Shown: positions 51,301 through 64,000, numbered from the stretch's first letter. The stretch is DNA of 64,000 bases from Chrysoporthe austroafricana (GCA_001051155.2 JYIP02000012.1:62001-126000), one strand, 5' to 3'. The notes: generated from the letters alone by a model not told the origin. Made by a program: numbers and translations.

Positions 51301-52620
51301 CTTATATTATCTCTATTAATCCTATTTTATATTATTATTATAAACTTTATTATAAAACTATCGATAGTATTATCTATAAATATTATATAAGCTTTCGCTA
51401 AAATACTATTCCTAAATGCATTTCTTACGATTACGGACAAATATTCTAAAGCTACGATTATTATATTAAGTAATGCAATATATATTATAGCAAACTAAAT
51501 AACCTTTATCTTACGGATATTTTATATTACTAGTTAAGGAATACTTAAGAGGATTATTTCAGATAAAGATTCGAAATTCTTATCGGAATTCTAGAAATAT
51601 TTATAAAAGGCTATCAGAACGAAACTTGCTTACTTTATTGTTTCGTATTCGCAAACGAATAGGCAATCTGAAATAAAAAACCGAATAATTGAAATAGCAA
51701 TTCGGCATTTTATAATTGCTTATTCTAATGCAAAATAAACCGAAATAATACTGGCATTACAATTTAACTTGAATAATGCGTATAACCGAATTATAAAATA
51801 TTTAGTTAGCTAAATGCTATTCGGATTTAACTTATTATCGGGCTAGTAAATAAGAAATATAATATTTCTAACAAGGGAAATCTTTTAAGAAAAAGCTTAA
51901 CTTTTCATTACCGAAACGCAAATAGCAACCAAATTGCAATATAATAAGCATTATTGCTAAATAGTTTTCGAATTAAATAATTAAATATATATTCGCTTGG
52001 GCTATAAGTATTTATTATTAAATAACTTATTTCTAAAGTTTTTATAATAAAGGATAAGATTTTTCTAAGTTATTCGAAAAATAAGGAATTTAGCGTATAA
52101 ATTAAAATTAGCTCTTTATATAAATATTTATCCAATAATTTCGATAATACAGTTAATACTTGCAAATTTTCTTAAGATAAACTTTTATAGATCTAACTTT
52201 ATATATTAAAACCCAATAAATATACTAGAAAATCCGAATATCGAAAAATATCTAGAAAATTTATTAATATTACAAGCTGGAAAAGATAATTAGCCGCTAT
52301 AAGCGAAAGTATAGATATAATCCGCGCAAAATTGAATATTTAGTGAAATGGATAAACTATTCTAGCTATTAGAATATATAAATGCCCCGTAATGCTCTAA
52401 ACGCAAACGAAATAATATATAATTTCGAACGGAAATATAAAGCTATAGCTGAATTGCAAGAAAGAATAAAGCGAAAGCAGCTATTAGCGGAAGAAATCTC
52501 TAAACCGGGAGATATTATTAAAATTGCCTTACGAAAACAAAGCAGGCTAAGGCATAACTTACGAATAGAAAGTATATTAGAATAAGCTAATTTATTTATT
52601 TCAAGAAATCGAAAGAACCC
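48371..52620 (+). pseudogene. pol of B1: protease, RT, RNase H, integrase, chromodomain-like end
   Basis: Protease region at about 48,390-48,760 (ISASYYIIAKELL, in place of DTGA; ANILLG). Reverse transcriptase at about 49,660-50,190 (KIYITIIDI, IGFRNS, YIQRFMD-like, RFIGFTEYL). RNase H at about 50,300-50,850 (FIQLDIFKKIGF, YLSQFDLKAYYIPERSN). Integrase at about 51,030-51,830 with ITDKYSKA, IISDKDSKFLSEFWK and SQTNRQSEI, so D, D and E positions are recognisable. A chromodomain-like segment (KIEYLVKW-type) precedes an open C-terminal tail at 52,382-52,585, rich in Arg/Lys/Glu. Confidence 0.85.
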
Positions 52621-52739
52621 GTAATGCAATAAGCGCGCATTAAGGTAAAAGCAACCGTTAAATAAGGCAAGTGAATTTCTAGCGAATATAAAAGGCTATT
52701 ATTTCGTAAACTGCTAATGAATTCATTTTATTTTCTTTT

Positions 52740-54820
52740 TCCTATTAGCGCGCTTACGATTACTATCCTTATTTATTTATTATAGCTAGCCGTATCGCCT
52801 TATCGCTATTACCCTTTATTATATTTTTGAATATTATTTTTGAGTATTAAGCTAGTATTATTATCAATTTCGCTTTACTTTGCTAAGCTTTCGTAAACTT
52901 GCAAAGACTATATTAATAAAGCTATTAATATTATTAAAACCAAAACGCGTTATATAATTATCAAGTTATATCCTTCCGTAAATGCTTTGCTATAAAACTA
53001 AAATTAATAAGAAACGGTACGTTTAGCTATGCTTAATTTTTACGCAATGCTATACTTTATATCCCAAGAAAAATCTTTCAAGGTTTGCCGAAAAAGCAAG
53101 ATTATATAATATGCTAAATATATTTATAAAGTATCGCTTAAAGACTGCCTTTTTCTGGAAGGATATTAATAAGCTATATACTTATATAATAGCGAAAGCC
53201 GTTTCTATTGTAATATTTATATAATAAAAAACTACTTAAACGATTTCTTTTGCTATTAAGAAGCTTATATAATAGCTTTTTGTTAAGCGCTAATTAGTAA
53301 AGATTATACCGATATAATAAACCGAAAAGTCGAATATAATATTTATATCCTTAATATTAAGCTAAGCAATAGCGATATTGGTCGGCCGCTAATTATTAAA
53401 GAAGCTTAAAAACTTATTTTATAATATTTTATACTATTATAAATTAACCGCTCTAACTTTATTTACGAAAGATAAGAGCTTTATTCAAGCACCTTTATTA
53501 GCACAAATGCTATTACGAATAAGGATATAAATAATAGATTAACGGATAATTCTATTAAGAAATATTACTTAAATTTACCCCAAATTTACTTACTATTCGT
53601 AATCCTATCTTTGCTCTATATACTCTATCAATAGCTTATCGCATTCTATTTCCTATTATAATATCGAGAAATAATTGCTTACGAAATAAGTATAGCCGTT
53701 ATATTAAGGATAAAGCTGGATAGATAATATTAAACAGTTATAGCAACTTTACCAAAAGAGAAATAAACGCTATGCATTACGCAGCCAATATAGCAGAAAT
53801 CGTTATAGTTTATAAATATAATCGTAATATAGCCTTTACTACTTGGAAGAAAATAGCTAAGAATATTAAGCTAGTTTTAGCCAAGCTTAAAGCTTTTAAG
53901 CTTATTATACCAATTATTAATTTAAGCCTATTTGTTATAATAGAGCGAAACTTTATAATGCTAGCCAAGCGCTATCGAATTATAAATAATACTATCGATT
54001 TAACCGAAAACGATTTACCGAATATAGCTAGTTTGTTAGCTATACTAAGCAAAGCTTCCCGAGCTAATATTAATAGCACTTTGCCCTTACGGGCTACGTT
54101 TTGCGCTATTCCCGCTTTATCTATCAAATATAACCCTAAGTCCAAAGCTATTAAAGCCGAAATCGCAATATACTACTATATGCTAGCCCTTTATATATTT
54201 AAAGAATATATACGCTATAATTTCATTTAAAGAAGCAATTTCGGTATTAATTGTCCTTATATTGCTAACAGTTTCGCTATTCATAATAATATTAAATTCG
54301 GCATTATCGGAATTTACGATAATCGTATCCAGTACTTCTTCCTTTTTACTATAAGAGAATATATATACGAGTTCGTTATTTAATTCCGCGACCTTAATCC
54401 TATTATTTTATCTAACCGGTCGGGCTTATATTTTATTATAAACCAAATCTTCCGTTTCGAATACGATTTCAAGGCTATTAAGATTATCTTTACTAAAAAC
54501 GATATGGATTACGACTTTAATGCTACCTTTCAGAAATAAGCTAACGAAAACAAGAATTACTTTAACGTTGCCCAGTTCTTGCAATACTAAAGTCGCATAA
54601 TAAGCCTTAAGTCTTATATTTAAACGCATAAGCTGGTTAAGACTTTATAGCTTAATATCTATAATTATACCGATTTCTATAATTATATCGGAAAGGAAAA
54701 ACTATTTGCTATATTCCTTTGCAATTTATTAAACTTTAAAGCTATTGCTAAAGCCCGGGAAATTACTCCCAATTAATAAATACAGCTATTATTTATCGAT
54801 ATAATATTATTAGCAGCATA
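52740..54820 (+). pseudogene. Extra 3' gene of family B, function unknown (ORF3)
   Basis: A single frame (through 53,772) downstream of pol. It is open for 152 codons at 53,772-54,230 (TWKKIAKNIKLVLAKLKAFK, DLTENDLPNIASLLAILSKA) and continues with few breaks to about 54,780 (KFGIIGIYDNRIQYFFLFTI, KNDMDYDFNATFQK). All breaks I saw are TAA/TAG, none TGA. At 52,884-52,886 the TAA is CAA in B2 (63,827-63,829), direct support for Gln-to-stop. The upstream half (52,740-53,460) has many stops, so the true start is uncertain. No catalytic motif, signal peptide or Cys cluster recognised. It could be a captured host gene or an envelope/accessory gene; neither is shown. Confidence 0.6.
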
Positions 54821-55458
54821 TAATGCTGCTTTCTTCCAATAATTTATAGATTTAGCTATTTATATTAAGAACTGGTTATAATATTGCTATATAACGATTA
54901 TACGCGGCTATCGGCTTTGCATACCGATATATTTTATTATAACTTTACTTTATATTTACTATTATATTTACTTAATACCTTATTATTTGAAAGCTATACT
55001 TTCCATTAATATTTATAAGCAATTTTGGTCTTTAATTATATTTATGCCAAATATTTCGGTAATAAATATAACTAAGCATTACCGAAATATATTTGGATAT
55101 TGGCTAGCCTTATTATATATAAATACTATATATATTTATTTACTTTAAGTATAAACCGATTGTAATGAAAGATTAATTTTAAGCTTTCGGTATAAGCAAG
55201 TTTTCTTTTAATTCCCGGTATAAGCATATTTATTATTCAAATCCCTAGCATAGGCATATTTATTTATTAGGACTTTAATACAAGTTGGCTTTATAAAACG
55301 ATTGTTATTTTCTATATAATTTCTTTTATCTAATAGTGCTATTATATTTTTCTTTGCTATATAACTTAAAGTTTTACTATATTATATTACTGCTATTCAA
55401 GACGTCTCTGATAATTAGCTTTCTTTATAAATAAAGGTTATAAAAGGCCGGCAATTGA
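54821..55458 (+). other. 3' untranslated region of B1
   Basis: AT-rich sequence between ORF3 and the 3' LTR. The frame of ORF3 continues with a few stops to about 55,150 but becomes hydrophobic and low in complexity. A purine-rich stretch precedes the LTR. Confidence 0.45.
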
Positions 55459-55660
55459 TAGCAAAACTTATAAACGAAATGAATTCGTAATGGATTCGCT
55501 TAATAAATCTATAGTAAATCCCCTAGTAAATATATAATGAATTTACTAGGTAAATGCTATACCCTTACCAGAGGGCTTATATAATGCCCTAATAGGCTTT
55601 TAGCGTAATTTACTTTCTTGGAAAAACGATGCTTTATAATATATTTCAGTACGTTTACTA
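55459..55660 (+). repeat. 3' LTR of B1
   Basis: 202 bases, less TpA-rich than the 5' LTR (for example GTAAATCCCCTAGTAAAT). Confidence 0.82.
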
Positions 55661-55957
55661 TTATTTAAATACTATTATTTAAATATTATTATTATTATTT
55701 ACTTTAATAATATCCTTATTTATTCGAGAAACTTTAAATTATATAAATAATATATTCTGCAAATATTTTAAACTTTGCAAAATAATAAATTCCTAATCGA
55801 ATTAAGCAAATATTGCTTTTATTAGCAAAAAGTTAATTATTTCGATTATATAATAAAACTAAGCAAAATTAACATACAAAAAAATAAAATCCAAATAATA
55901 AAAGAATAGCTTATATCTGAAAAAATTAAGGAAGTTAAAGCATTTCTCGATTATTAA
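55661..55957 (+). pseudogene. A1 pol, part 2: rest of the reverse transcriptase
   Basis: Starts at the altered catalytic motif (YFNN codons at 55,700-55,711) and matches A2 35,397-35,650 until B2 cuts it. The order confirms that B1 and B2 hit the same A1 copy about 300 bases apart. Confidence 0.85.
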
Positions 55958-56158
55958 TAGCAAAACTTATAGACGAAATGAATTCGTAATGGATTCGCCT
56001 GGTAAATCTATAGTAAATCCACTAGTAAATACGTAATAAATTCACTAAGTGAATGCTATACCTTTACCGAAAGGCCTATATAATGCCTTAATAAGCTTTA
56101 GCATAATTCACTTTCTTGGAAAAACTATGCTTTATAATATATTTCAATACGTTTATTA
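55958..56158 (+). repeat. 5' LTR of B2
   Basis: 201 bases, starts TAGCAAAAC like the B1 LTRs. Confidence 0.8.
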
Positions 56159-56204
56159 TTAATTAATAGCTATACTTTGTACATTTTTATTGCGTAATCG
56201 GGTT

Positions 56205-56385
56205 TCGATTATTAGCTCTATAAAATAACAGTTCCTATAAGAATATCGGTCTTATAAGATAACGGCTTTTATAAAGATATCGGCTCTGTAAAGTATCGAT
56301 TCCTGTAAGAATATCGGTCCTGTAAGATATCGGCTTTTATAGAAATAGCGTTTCTATAAAAGATATTATAATTATTTATCGATAA
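56205..56385 (+). repeat. Tandem repeats in the B2 leader
   Basis: Less mutated copy of the array in B1; units such as ATCGGTCCTGTAAGAT alternate with ATCGGCTTTTATAGAAAT. Confidence 0.7.
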
Positions 56386-56489
56386 TTCATTGCCAATTTA
56401 CTATAGCAATTACTAGCAATAATATTTTACTATTGCGACTTATCGATTATATCGAAATTAAGCATTCTATTCAAGTATATAAGTTTATA

Positions 56490-59300
56490 TAAGCTTTGAA
56501 CGATTCTGAGAAGAAAGATTAAGTTATATCGGATATCAAAATCTTTTTCGAAATCGCATACACTTTTATCAATTAGAAACTTTTGGCCGATTAATACGAA
56601 AAGGCAAAGCAAAACTTTAAGGAAGCTAATGCATTTTTGCAGAAAGCAAAAGCATAAATAATTAAGCAAAAATAGCCTTTATTGCTTAAATGTTGGATTT
56701 AAAAGGGAAGAAAGTCGAATTTTAATAAGAATCTATTTTAGTAAATAAGAGAAAATAATATATTCTGGGAAGATTTTTCCAAATATCGCAAATTTCGATA
56801 GCTTGTTAAAACGATAACGGAAAAAGAATAATAATAAATACTTATAGAAATAAATAAGAGCGAAAATACTTTTCGACTTAATAACCCGGAAAATCTATTA
56901 GAAAAATTAACTTAGTAATAATTTATCGAAAATCGAAAGTATTATATATTTGAATATATTAATATTAATAGCGGAATCAAATATATTTATCTATTATAAT
57001 ATTCGATTGAAAATTTAAACTCTAGATTTACCGATAAATCCGGGAATTTTTCAATTATAATAAGAAAAATAAATAAAGGCAAAAGAAAATAATAAGTTCT
57101 AAAAAATAAGCATATCTCTTTTTCCTTAACAGGAACTTAAAATCGGAATATTTCCAGATAAAATTCCATTATAACTATTCCGGCTAACTTTATAAACTTT
57201 ATAGCAAAAAGCATATTAATGCCCTAATCGGATTTATCGGATTATTTGCAGCTCTTTAGAGAAAAAAATTATAAAAAAGAAAAACTGAATAAAAGAAAAT
57301 CGGATAATCTTATTATTATCTTTCAGAAATACTCGACCCTTTCTTTCCTAATTACTAGTTTATTAGACTAGTTTTTATAATAACCCGAAATGAAAGCAAT
57401 TTATTAAAACGGCTTTATTTCGGAAAAGGCAATACGCATTAAGTTTAAGAAAATATTCCGATTATAATAAACTTTCAATATGCAAACGCTTCAATCGGAA
57501 CTTATTAAAGAACCCTTTCCCGCTTTAGCTGCGAAATATTATATTAGCGACAGATATCGCTTTATTAAATTAGCATTTCCTGATATTAAGGAATATATCC
57601 GGCAAATATTTATATTAAAAGCAGGAAATTAACTAAATCAAAAACTATTCTCAAATCCCGAGCCGGATATTAAAATTAATTCTGATTTCCAAAAAAAACT
57701 AATTAATAAACCAGATAGATTATCAGATTTATCGGATTCTAGCAATAATAAAAGCAATAATTTTCGAAACCTATTATTCGGCTATAAGCGATTTAAAGAT
57801 TCCCGAACTTATTAACCTGATTTACTTAAACTTATAATATTGCCCGTTAATATTAATAGGGAATTTAAGAATATAATTATAAGGCAATTTCGATTTTACG
57901 AAAACTGGAATAATTATACTAACTTAATAATCGTATCCATTACAAATAACAAAATTATTATCTGGAAAAACTTTCAAGCTTTTATAAACCGGTATAAAAT
58001 ATATATAGCTAGAAATGCAAAACGCGCTAAATATTTCAGTTTCCATTTACCCGTTTGCTTAGCTAGAATAGCATATATTTAATTTTATTCTATATTATTT
58101 TCTTAAAAGCATAAAGATTTTATTTTGCATAAATATAATTAGAACTAGTAAAAGAAATAATTAAAAAGAGATTTCTTTATATTGCGGAAAATTACAAAAA
58201 ATTTGCTAAATGCCTAATAATATTCCAGGAAAGATATACAAAATAATCGCAATATTCTGGAATTTACTTATTATATTTATTAATTTACTAAGCTAGCCGA
58301 ATATTCAAATTCGTATTTAACTAGAAATATTTAGGATCGGATCGATAAAAAACTAATAGCTAAATATTTCGATAAACCTAGTCGAAATAAGGATGCGAAA
58401 GATTTCAAAAAACGTCTCAAAGCGAAATAAGAAATATAGTATATTTTCGAATCAAATCGCATAATAAAACTATCTCGTAAACCCGCGCAACCGGTACGGA
58501 AAATTACGTAATCGGCTGCTAATTTTCCCAATATTAATATTTACTTCTTAGCCAATATATTCCCAGAACGTTTTGGAAAATTCAAGCCTTAAAGATTTAA
58601 ATATTTATTTCGCTTAATAAGGACGTTTAACTAGCTAAATCTATCTAAAAGTATTAGATATATCCCGGAATACGAATTCCGAAAGCTTTTATTAAAATAA
58701 TAACGAAAGCTAATAGATATTCAAAACCAATTACGGGAACGGATAGCCAAATAATAAAATATTTTTAATACGGCTAAGAAAATATTAATCAATATTATAA
58801 ATAATAGCAGAAATTCAATTTCAAAAAACCGAAATTTCTAATTACGCTTTTACTATCGATTCGTACAAAAAAATACTAGAAAATATTTTATTTAATTAAC
58901 CCTAATAAATTTCAATATTAATAACAGAAAATTACAATATAATCTAAATAAAGAGGATAAGCTAGCTCGAAAAAGCTATTTCCCTATAAACGATAATCTG
59001 TTTATAGCGAATAGCGATAAATACGATAAAGAAACTGAAAACGGCAAAAACCTATAAAAGCAAAAAGATAAGTTGAAAGAATAGGCTAATAAAAAGAATA
59101 TAATAATCGAAAACAATATCTGGATTTTTCGAGCCGAAAAGGCAAAATTATCGGTAGACAAAAGTATATTCTATATCAAATACCTTATATAACTATCCAG
59201 TTAATTACAGAATTTTCCCAAAATTAATATATAGAAAAGAGAAATTTTGGGATATAATATTCCTATATTTATAGTCAAACCTTATTAGAGCAATAGCTAT
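56490..59300 (+). pseudogene. ORF1/gag region of B2
   Basis: Matches B1 45,540-48,370. The open frame 57,840-58,082 (80 codons) contains FRFYENWNNYTN and WKNFQAFINRYKIYIARNAK. Other parts carry TAA/TAG stops. Confidence 0.6.
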
Positions 59301-62300
59301 ACGTATGCAAGAGCTATAGCCAAAGCATACCCGAATAAGCCGGATATAGAGATTTATATCGATATAAGTACTAATCGTTATACTATCGTTAAAGAATTGC
59401 TAATACAATTCCTTAAAGCGAAAATAAATTGAAATATAAAGGCTAAGCTTAGAAGTATAAGCCAGTTATTAGCAAAAAGTTAGGCTGAATTCGATTTATA
59501 TTTCCAAAGCAATAAGTATAGCTATTTACTTATATTTCGTATTCGAATAAAAGCTTGGGTATTGGATTAATTAGAAGCAAGTATTTTATTAAGATAGGAA
59601 TATAATATTCTTTACGAATTGGATATTCTGAATTCAGAATTATCTATACGATTTAATTATTTTAGTAATGCTATAGCGAAAATAGAAATATTTGCCCGAA
59701 TGCTAATATAATCCTAGCAAGTAAAGGCCGCAATTATTACGGTAATGCCGCCCAAATCTTATAAGCTAGTTCTTATTAATATTAAGCAAATCCCAAAAAC
59801 GTAACCTTTCTATTCAGGCCGAAATAGAAAGGGTAAATGAATTTCTTAATAAGCTATTAGATTAAGGAAGTCTTAATAACGAACCAAGCAATAACCCTTT
59901 TGAGAATCCAGAAAAACTAATTTTTAAAGATAATCGAACTATTCCAGACAGATTATATAACCCCGTTAGCGAATTACGATAATTACTATTATATCGCGCA
60001 ATAATACCTCTTTTAATAAATTAAGGACGGATTATAGCTTTTAGGAAAGCTAAATTCAAATTAACTATTATTTATTAAGCATATTTTTTAACAAATTGCG
60101 GAAATTACTGGAAAACAGCTAGAAGAGTACCGACTCCCGGATATAGAAACCCCCGAAATAAGAAATTATTTCGAAAATAGTAATAAATTAGGGATTTGAA
60201 AAGATAAAGCTATTAAAGAATCGGAAATTAATTTCGGTATATACATTTGCAAGCATTTACCGGAATTTCTCTATAAAATTATAGAATTAGTATAAGCATA
60301 TACTGGAATTTTCAAAAATATAAGTTCCGTTAATATGCTAATCGACTAATAAATAAAAATCGATTTGGTTGAAAGATAGCAGAATTAAAAAATGGAATAA
60401 AAGCTATATTATTCAAATAAAGAAAATTAAGAAGTAATTAATGAAATTTTAGACAAGTTATATTAATAAAGTCGAGCTAAATAGGTTATAAATATAACGC
60501 TATTCGGTTTACTAATTTTTGTAATTTGGAAGAATATAAATGGCTAAAAGAAAAGATATATAGTAATTGATTTATGCATTTTAAATAAAGTTTTAATTCC
60601 CGATACTTACCTTTTGTTATTATAGCAGGAAATTATCAAATAATTAAAAAGAAAAATATATATTATAATAATAAATATATAACAATTTTTCTATTAATTC
60701 CTGGTATATCCAGATTATAGAAACCGATTTACTATTATTAATTATCGTAATTAAAAAAGGATAAAAGTTTTACTTATAGGATTTCGAAATTTACTATATT
60801 ATATCTAGCATTTTATAGATTAATTCTTACAATTATATTACAAATTTGCTTCCGCTTTTATAAATAATATTATTATCCATTCAATTACAGAATAAAATTA
60901 TTTGCGATATTTATAAATTATTTTTTCGCTATTTTTACGCAAAAATATTTCATTAGCTAAACCCAAATTTTTTCTTAAATATTTTTCAGTCCAGATCTTA
61001 AGATTTAAAGTAAACGGATTCGGAATTTCTAATACGGAATACCGAATGCAAGCCATTCGCGATTTGGAATTCCTTAAAATATTCCAGTAACTAGAAAGGT
61101 TTATTAGATTTACAAAATACTTATATTATTTAATTCCTAGATATAATTATAAAGTTAATCCATTTCAGAAAAAGAAAATTAGGATATTAAACGAAACTTG
61201 CTAATCGAACCGTTTACCTTTAAACATAAAATAACGAAATTATATTATGCAAGCTATTTTCGATTCAATATTAGACGAAATTAATAGTTTTCATAACTTT
61301 AAAATAGCTTTAGAAGCTAAAAATGCTTTATTTTACTATATTCCAAACAAACTTCTCTTTATTTAATTAAATGCATTTAAGGAAATAGGATTCTTAAATA
61401 TTATTTTCCAATTAGCAAACGACTATATATAGAACGGAATATTGCTAATAGCAAGTATAGCCATATAACCAATCCTTTATTTAAGCAAGACAATTAATAA
61501 AACAGAACGAAAATACTGGTTTATAGAGCTAGAAATAGCTTATTTGGTATAGCTAATACAAAAACTGCAAATAATAATAGGATTAAACCGAGCTAAGCTA
61601 GTTTATATCCTTACCGATTATATAATAACGGTTAGCATTATCTATTTATTATTTATAAATATAGTAAACAAAATTAAAATAAATATGCGGCTAATTCTCG
61701 TTTCGGAATATTTAAGCCAATTCGATTTGAAAACATATTATATACCGAGAAAATCGAACGTTCTCGCAAATGCTATATTAAAATTACTATTTACTTAGAA
61801 ACCTATTAATAATAATATATTTTAAATAAAATATAAAAAAATAAACTTATTTAGATTTTCAATAAAATATTTATAGATAGCGAAATGAAAAGGCATATCA
61901 AGAAAGAATACGAAAAATACCCTTTATAATCCAAAACAATCAAATAATTAAAAGACTCAAATAAAATTGCCCGACTACTTTTCATATTAAATTATAATAG
62001 CTTATTATTTTTCAAAAATTATTACAGGAAATAACGACTATATATCCTAAATAAAATAGCATTGAATTTTATCAAAAAAGCTTACAATAGAAAATACCAT
62101 TTCGGTATAAACCGTATATAGCATAACTTAACGGATCAATTCGTTATTAAATATTGCTATGCCAAAATACGCAATTATATATCGATATATCGAGCTTATA
62201 ACGAGAACAAAAACGACTTATAGCAATCTTTAAAAGAAATGCAACTTATATTATCTTTACTAATCCCATTTTATATTATTATTATAGACTTTATTATAGG

Positions 62301-63560
62301 ATTACCGATAATATTATTTATAAATATTATATAAGTTTTAATTAAAATGCTATTCCTGAATATATTTCTTATAATTACGGATAAATATTCCAAAACTATA
62401 ATTATTATATTAAGTAATGCAATATATATTATAGCAAATTGAGCAATTCTTATTTTACGGATATTTTATATTATTAGCTAGAGAATACTTAAAAAGATTA
62501 TCTTAAATAGAGATTCGAAATTCCTATCAGAATTCTGGAAATATTTATAAGAAGCTATCGAAACGAAACTTGCTTATTTTACTGCCTTATATCCGTAAAC
62601 GGATAAGCAATCTGAAATAAAAAACCGAATAATTGAAATAGCAATTCGGCATTTCATAACCGCTTACTTTAATACAGAATAGACCGAAATAATATTGGCA
62701 TTATAATTCAATTTGAATAATGCATATAACCAAGCTATAAAATATTTAACTAGCCAAATGCTATTCGGATTTAACTTATTATCGGGCTAATAAATAAGGG
62801 ATATAATATTTTTAGCAAAAGAAGTTTTCCAGGAAAAAGCTTAACTTTTTATTGCCGAAACGCAAATAATAATTAAATTGCAATATAATAAGCATTACTG
62901 CCAGATAGTTTTCGAATTAAATAATTGAGTATATATTCGCTTGGATTACGGGTATTTATTACTAAATAACTTATTTCTGAAATTTTTATAATAAAGAATA
63001 AGATTTTTCCAGATTATTCGAAAAATAGAAAACTTAATATATAAATTGAAATTAGCCCTTTATATAAATATTTATCCAATAATTTCAATAATATAATTAA
63101 CGCTTACAAACCTCTTTAAGATAAACTCTTATAAATATAACCTTATATATCAGGACTTAATAGATATGCTAGAAAATCCGGATATCGAGAAATATTTGGA
63201 AAATTACCGATATTACGAGCTGAAAAGGATAATTAGCTGCCGTAAGCGAAAATATAAATATAATCCGCGCAAAATTGAATATTTAGTAAAATAGATAAAT
63301 TACTTTAGCTATTATAATGTATAGATACCCTATAATGCTCTGAATGCGAATGAAATAATACGTAATTTCGAACGGAAATACGAAGCTATAACCGAATTGC
63401 AAGAAAGAATAAAGCGAAAGCAGCTATTAACGGAAGAAATCCTTAAACCGGGAGATATTATTATAATTGCTTTACGAAAACGAAATAGGCCAAAGCGCGA
63501 CTTATAAACAGAAAATGCATTAAAATAAGCTAGTCTATTTATTCCAAGAAATCGAAAGAA
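59301..63560 (+). pseudogene. pol of B2
   Basis: Matches B1 pol throughout: protease, RT (GFRNLLYYI-like region near 60,790), RNase H, integrase, tail. No long open frame survives. Confidence 0.8.
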
Positions 63561-63679
63561 TTCGCGATACAGTAAGCGCGCATTAGAGTAAAAGTAATTG
63601 CTAAGTAAGGCAAATGAATTTTTAGCAAATGCAAAAAGCTATTATTTCGTAAATTGCTAATAAATTCATTTTGTTTTCT

Positions 63680-64000
63680 TTTTTCTATTAATACGCTTAT
63701 AACTATTATCCTTATTTACTTATTATAGCTAGCCGTATTGCCCCGTTATTATTATCTTTTATTATACTTTTAAATATTATTTTTAAGCATTAAGCTAATA
63801 TTATTATTAATTTCGCTTTATTTTGCCAAGCTTCTATAAACTTGCAAAGATTATATTAATAAAGCTATTAATATTACTAAAACCAAAATGCATTACGCAA
63901 TTATCAAGTTATATCCTTCCGTAAATGTTTTGCCATAAAACTAAAATTAATAAAAAACGGTATATTTAGCTATATTTAATTTTTATGCGATACCGTACTT
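63680..64000 (+). pseudogene. Start of the extra 3' gene in B2 (ORF3, cut by window end)
   Basis: Aligns with B1 52,740-53,060 in the same frame. Retains a Gln codon (CAA, 63,827-63,829) where B1 has a stop. Shows that ORF3 belongs to the family and is not private to B1. Confidence 0.55.

Larger units (their letters stand above)
45010..55660 (+). mobile_element. B1: complete family B Ty3/gypsy element, nested in A1
   Basis: 10.65 kb with two 202-bp LTRs starting TAGCAAAAC (probably TGGCAAAAC before RIP). Order: LTR, leader with tandem repeats, ORF1/gag, protease, RT, RNase H, integrase, chromodomain-like region, then about 2.7 kb with an extra gene, and LTR. Target duplication not clear; the right flank has a 14-base tandem duplication. 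Confidence 0.88.
26390..55957 (+). mobile_element. A1: family A Ty3/gypsy chromovirus, plus strand, split by three nested insertions
   Basis: Visible pieces: 26,390-28,916 (5' LTR, gag), 43,582-45,009 (protease, first half of reverse transcriptase) and 55,661-55,957 (second half of reverse transcriptase). Read together they follow A2 (31,459-35,640) without a gap. The breaks are filled by A3, B1 and B2. The rest of pol, the antisense gene and the 3' LTR must lie beyond 64,000 if B2 is complete. Confidence 0.85.
55958..64000 (+). mobile_element. B2: second family B element, 3' end outside the window
   Basis: Same layout as B1: 5' LTR 55,958-56,158, leader repeats, ORF1 from about 56,500, capsid-like open frame 57,840-58,082, protease near 59,340-59,700, RT about 60,600-61,130, RNase H 61,250-61,800, integrase 61,980-62,800, pol tail to about 63,560, start of ORF3 from about 63,680. 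Independent set of RIP-type stops. Confidence 0.88.

Overview
The window looks like a chromosome segment of a filamentous ascomycete (Pezizomycotina). Evidence: short GT-AG introns with CTGAC/CTAAT-like branch sites, a HET-domain incompatibility gene, a fungal microsomal P450, a fungal-type polyketide synthase relic, and a sharp change near 18.5 kb into very AT-rich DNA made of retrotransposons full of TpA. Their in-frame stops are almost all TAA/TAG, as expected from repeat-induced point mutation (RIP, CpA to TpA). Everything here is read by eye; no alignment or database search was run.

Left part (1-17,980, ordinary base composition). Gene-poor and largely decayed. A broken ketosynthase domain of a type I PKS lies at about 640-1,860. 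An unrecognised two-exon gene relic lies at 2,931-3,788. A HET-domain gene (5,637-7,646) is open for almost 600 codons but carries two close in-frame stops just before its first conserved motif. The only gene that looks fully intact is a five-exon cytochrome P450 (14,041-15,995, 524 aa predicted). PKS, P450 and HET together suggest a decayed secondary-metabolism/accessory neighbourhood, possibly subtelomeric.

Right part (17,981-64,000). I read this as a stack of nested LTR retrotransposons. An LTR remnant (from 17,981) and the 5' end of a Ty1/copia-like element (from about 18,309) come first. Family A is a Ty3/gypsy chromovirus with LTR ends TGTTATAA/TTATAACA: A4 (minus, from 19,945), A0 (26,266-26,389, partial LTR), A1 (plus, from 26,390), A3 (minus, 28,917-43,581) and A2 (plus, 31,459-38,752). 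Family B is a second Ty3/gypsy family with 202-bp LTRs: B1 (45,010-55,660) and B2 (from 55,958, runs off the window). Nesting order: copia > A4 > A0 > A1 > {A3 > A2; B1; B2}. A2 has exact 432-bp LTRs and a CTTTA target duplication; A3 has 475-bp LTRs.

Most notable: (1) family A carries, in three copies, an antisense gene between pol and the 3' LTR, coding for a Cys-containing coiled-coil protein; (2) family B carries an extra reading frame of unknown function, perhaps 350-700 codons, downstream of pol; (3) family A lacks a tRNA-type primer site, and the bases after the 5' LTR are complementary to the start of R, suggesting Tf1-like self-priming.
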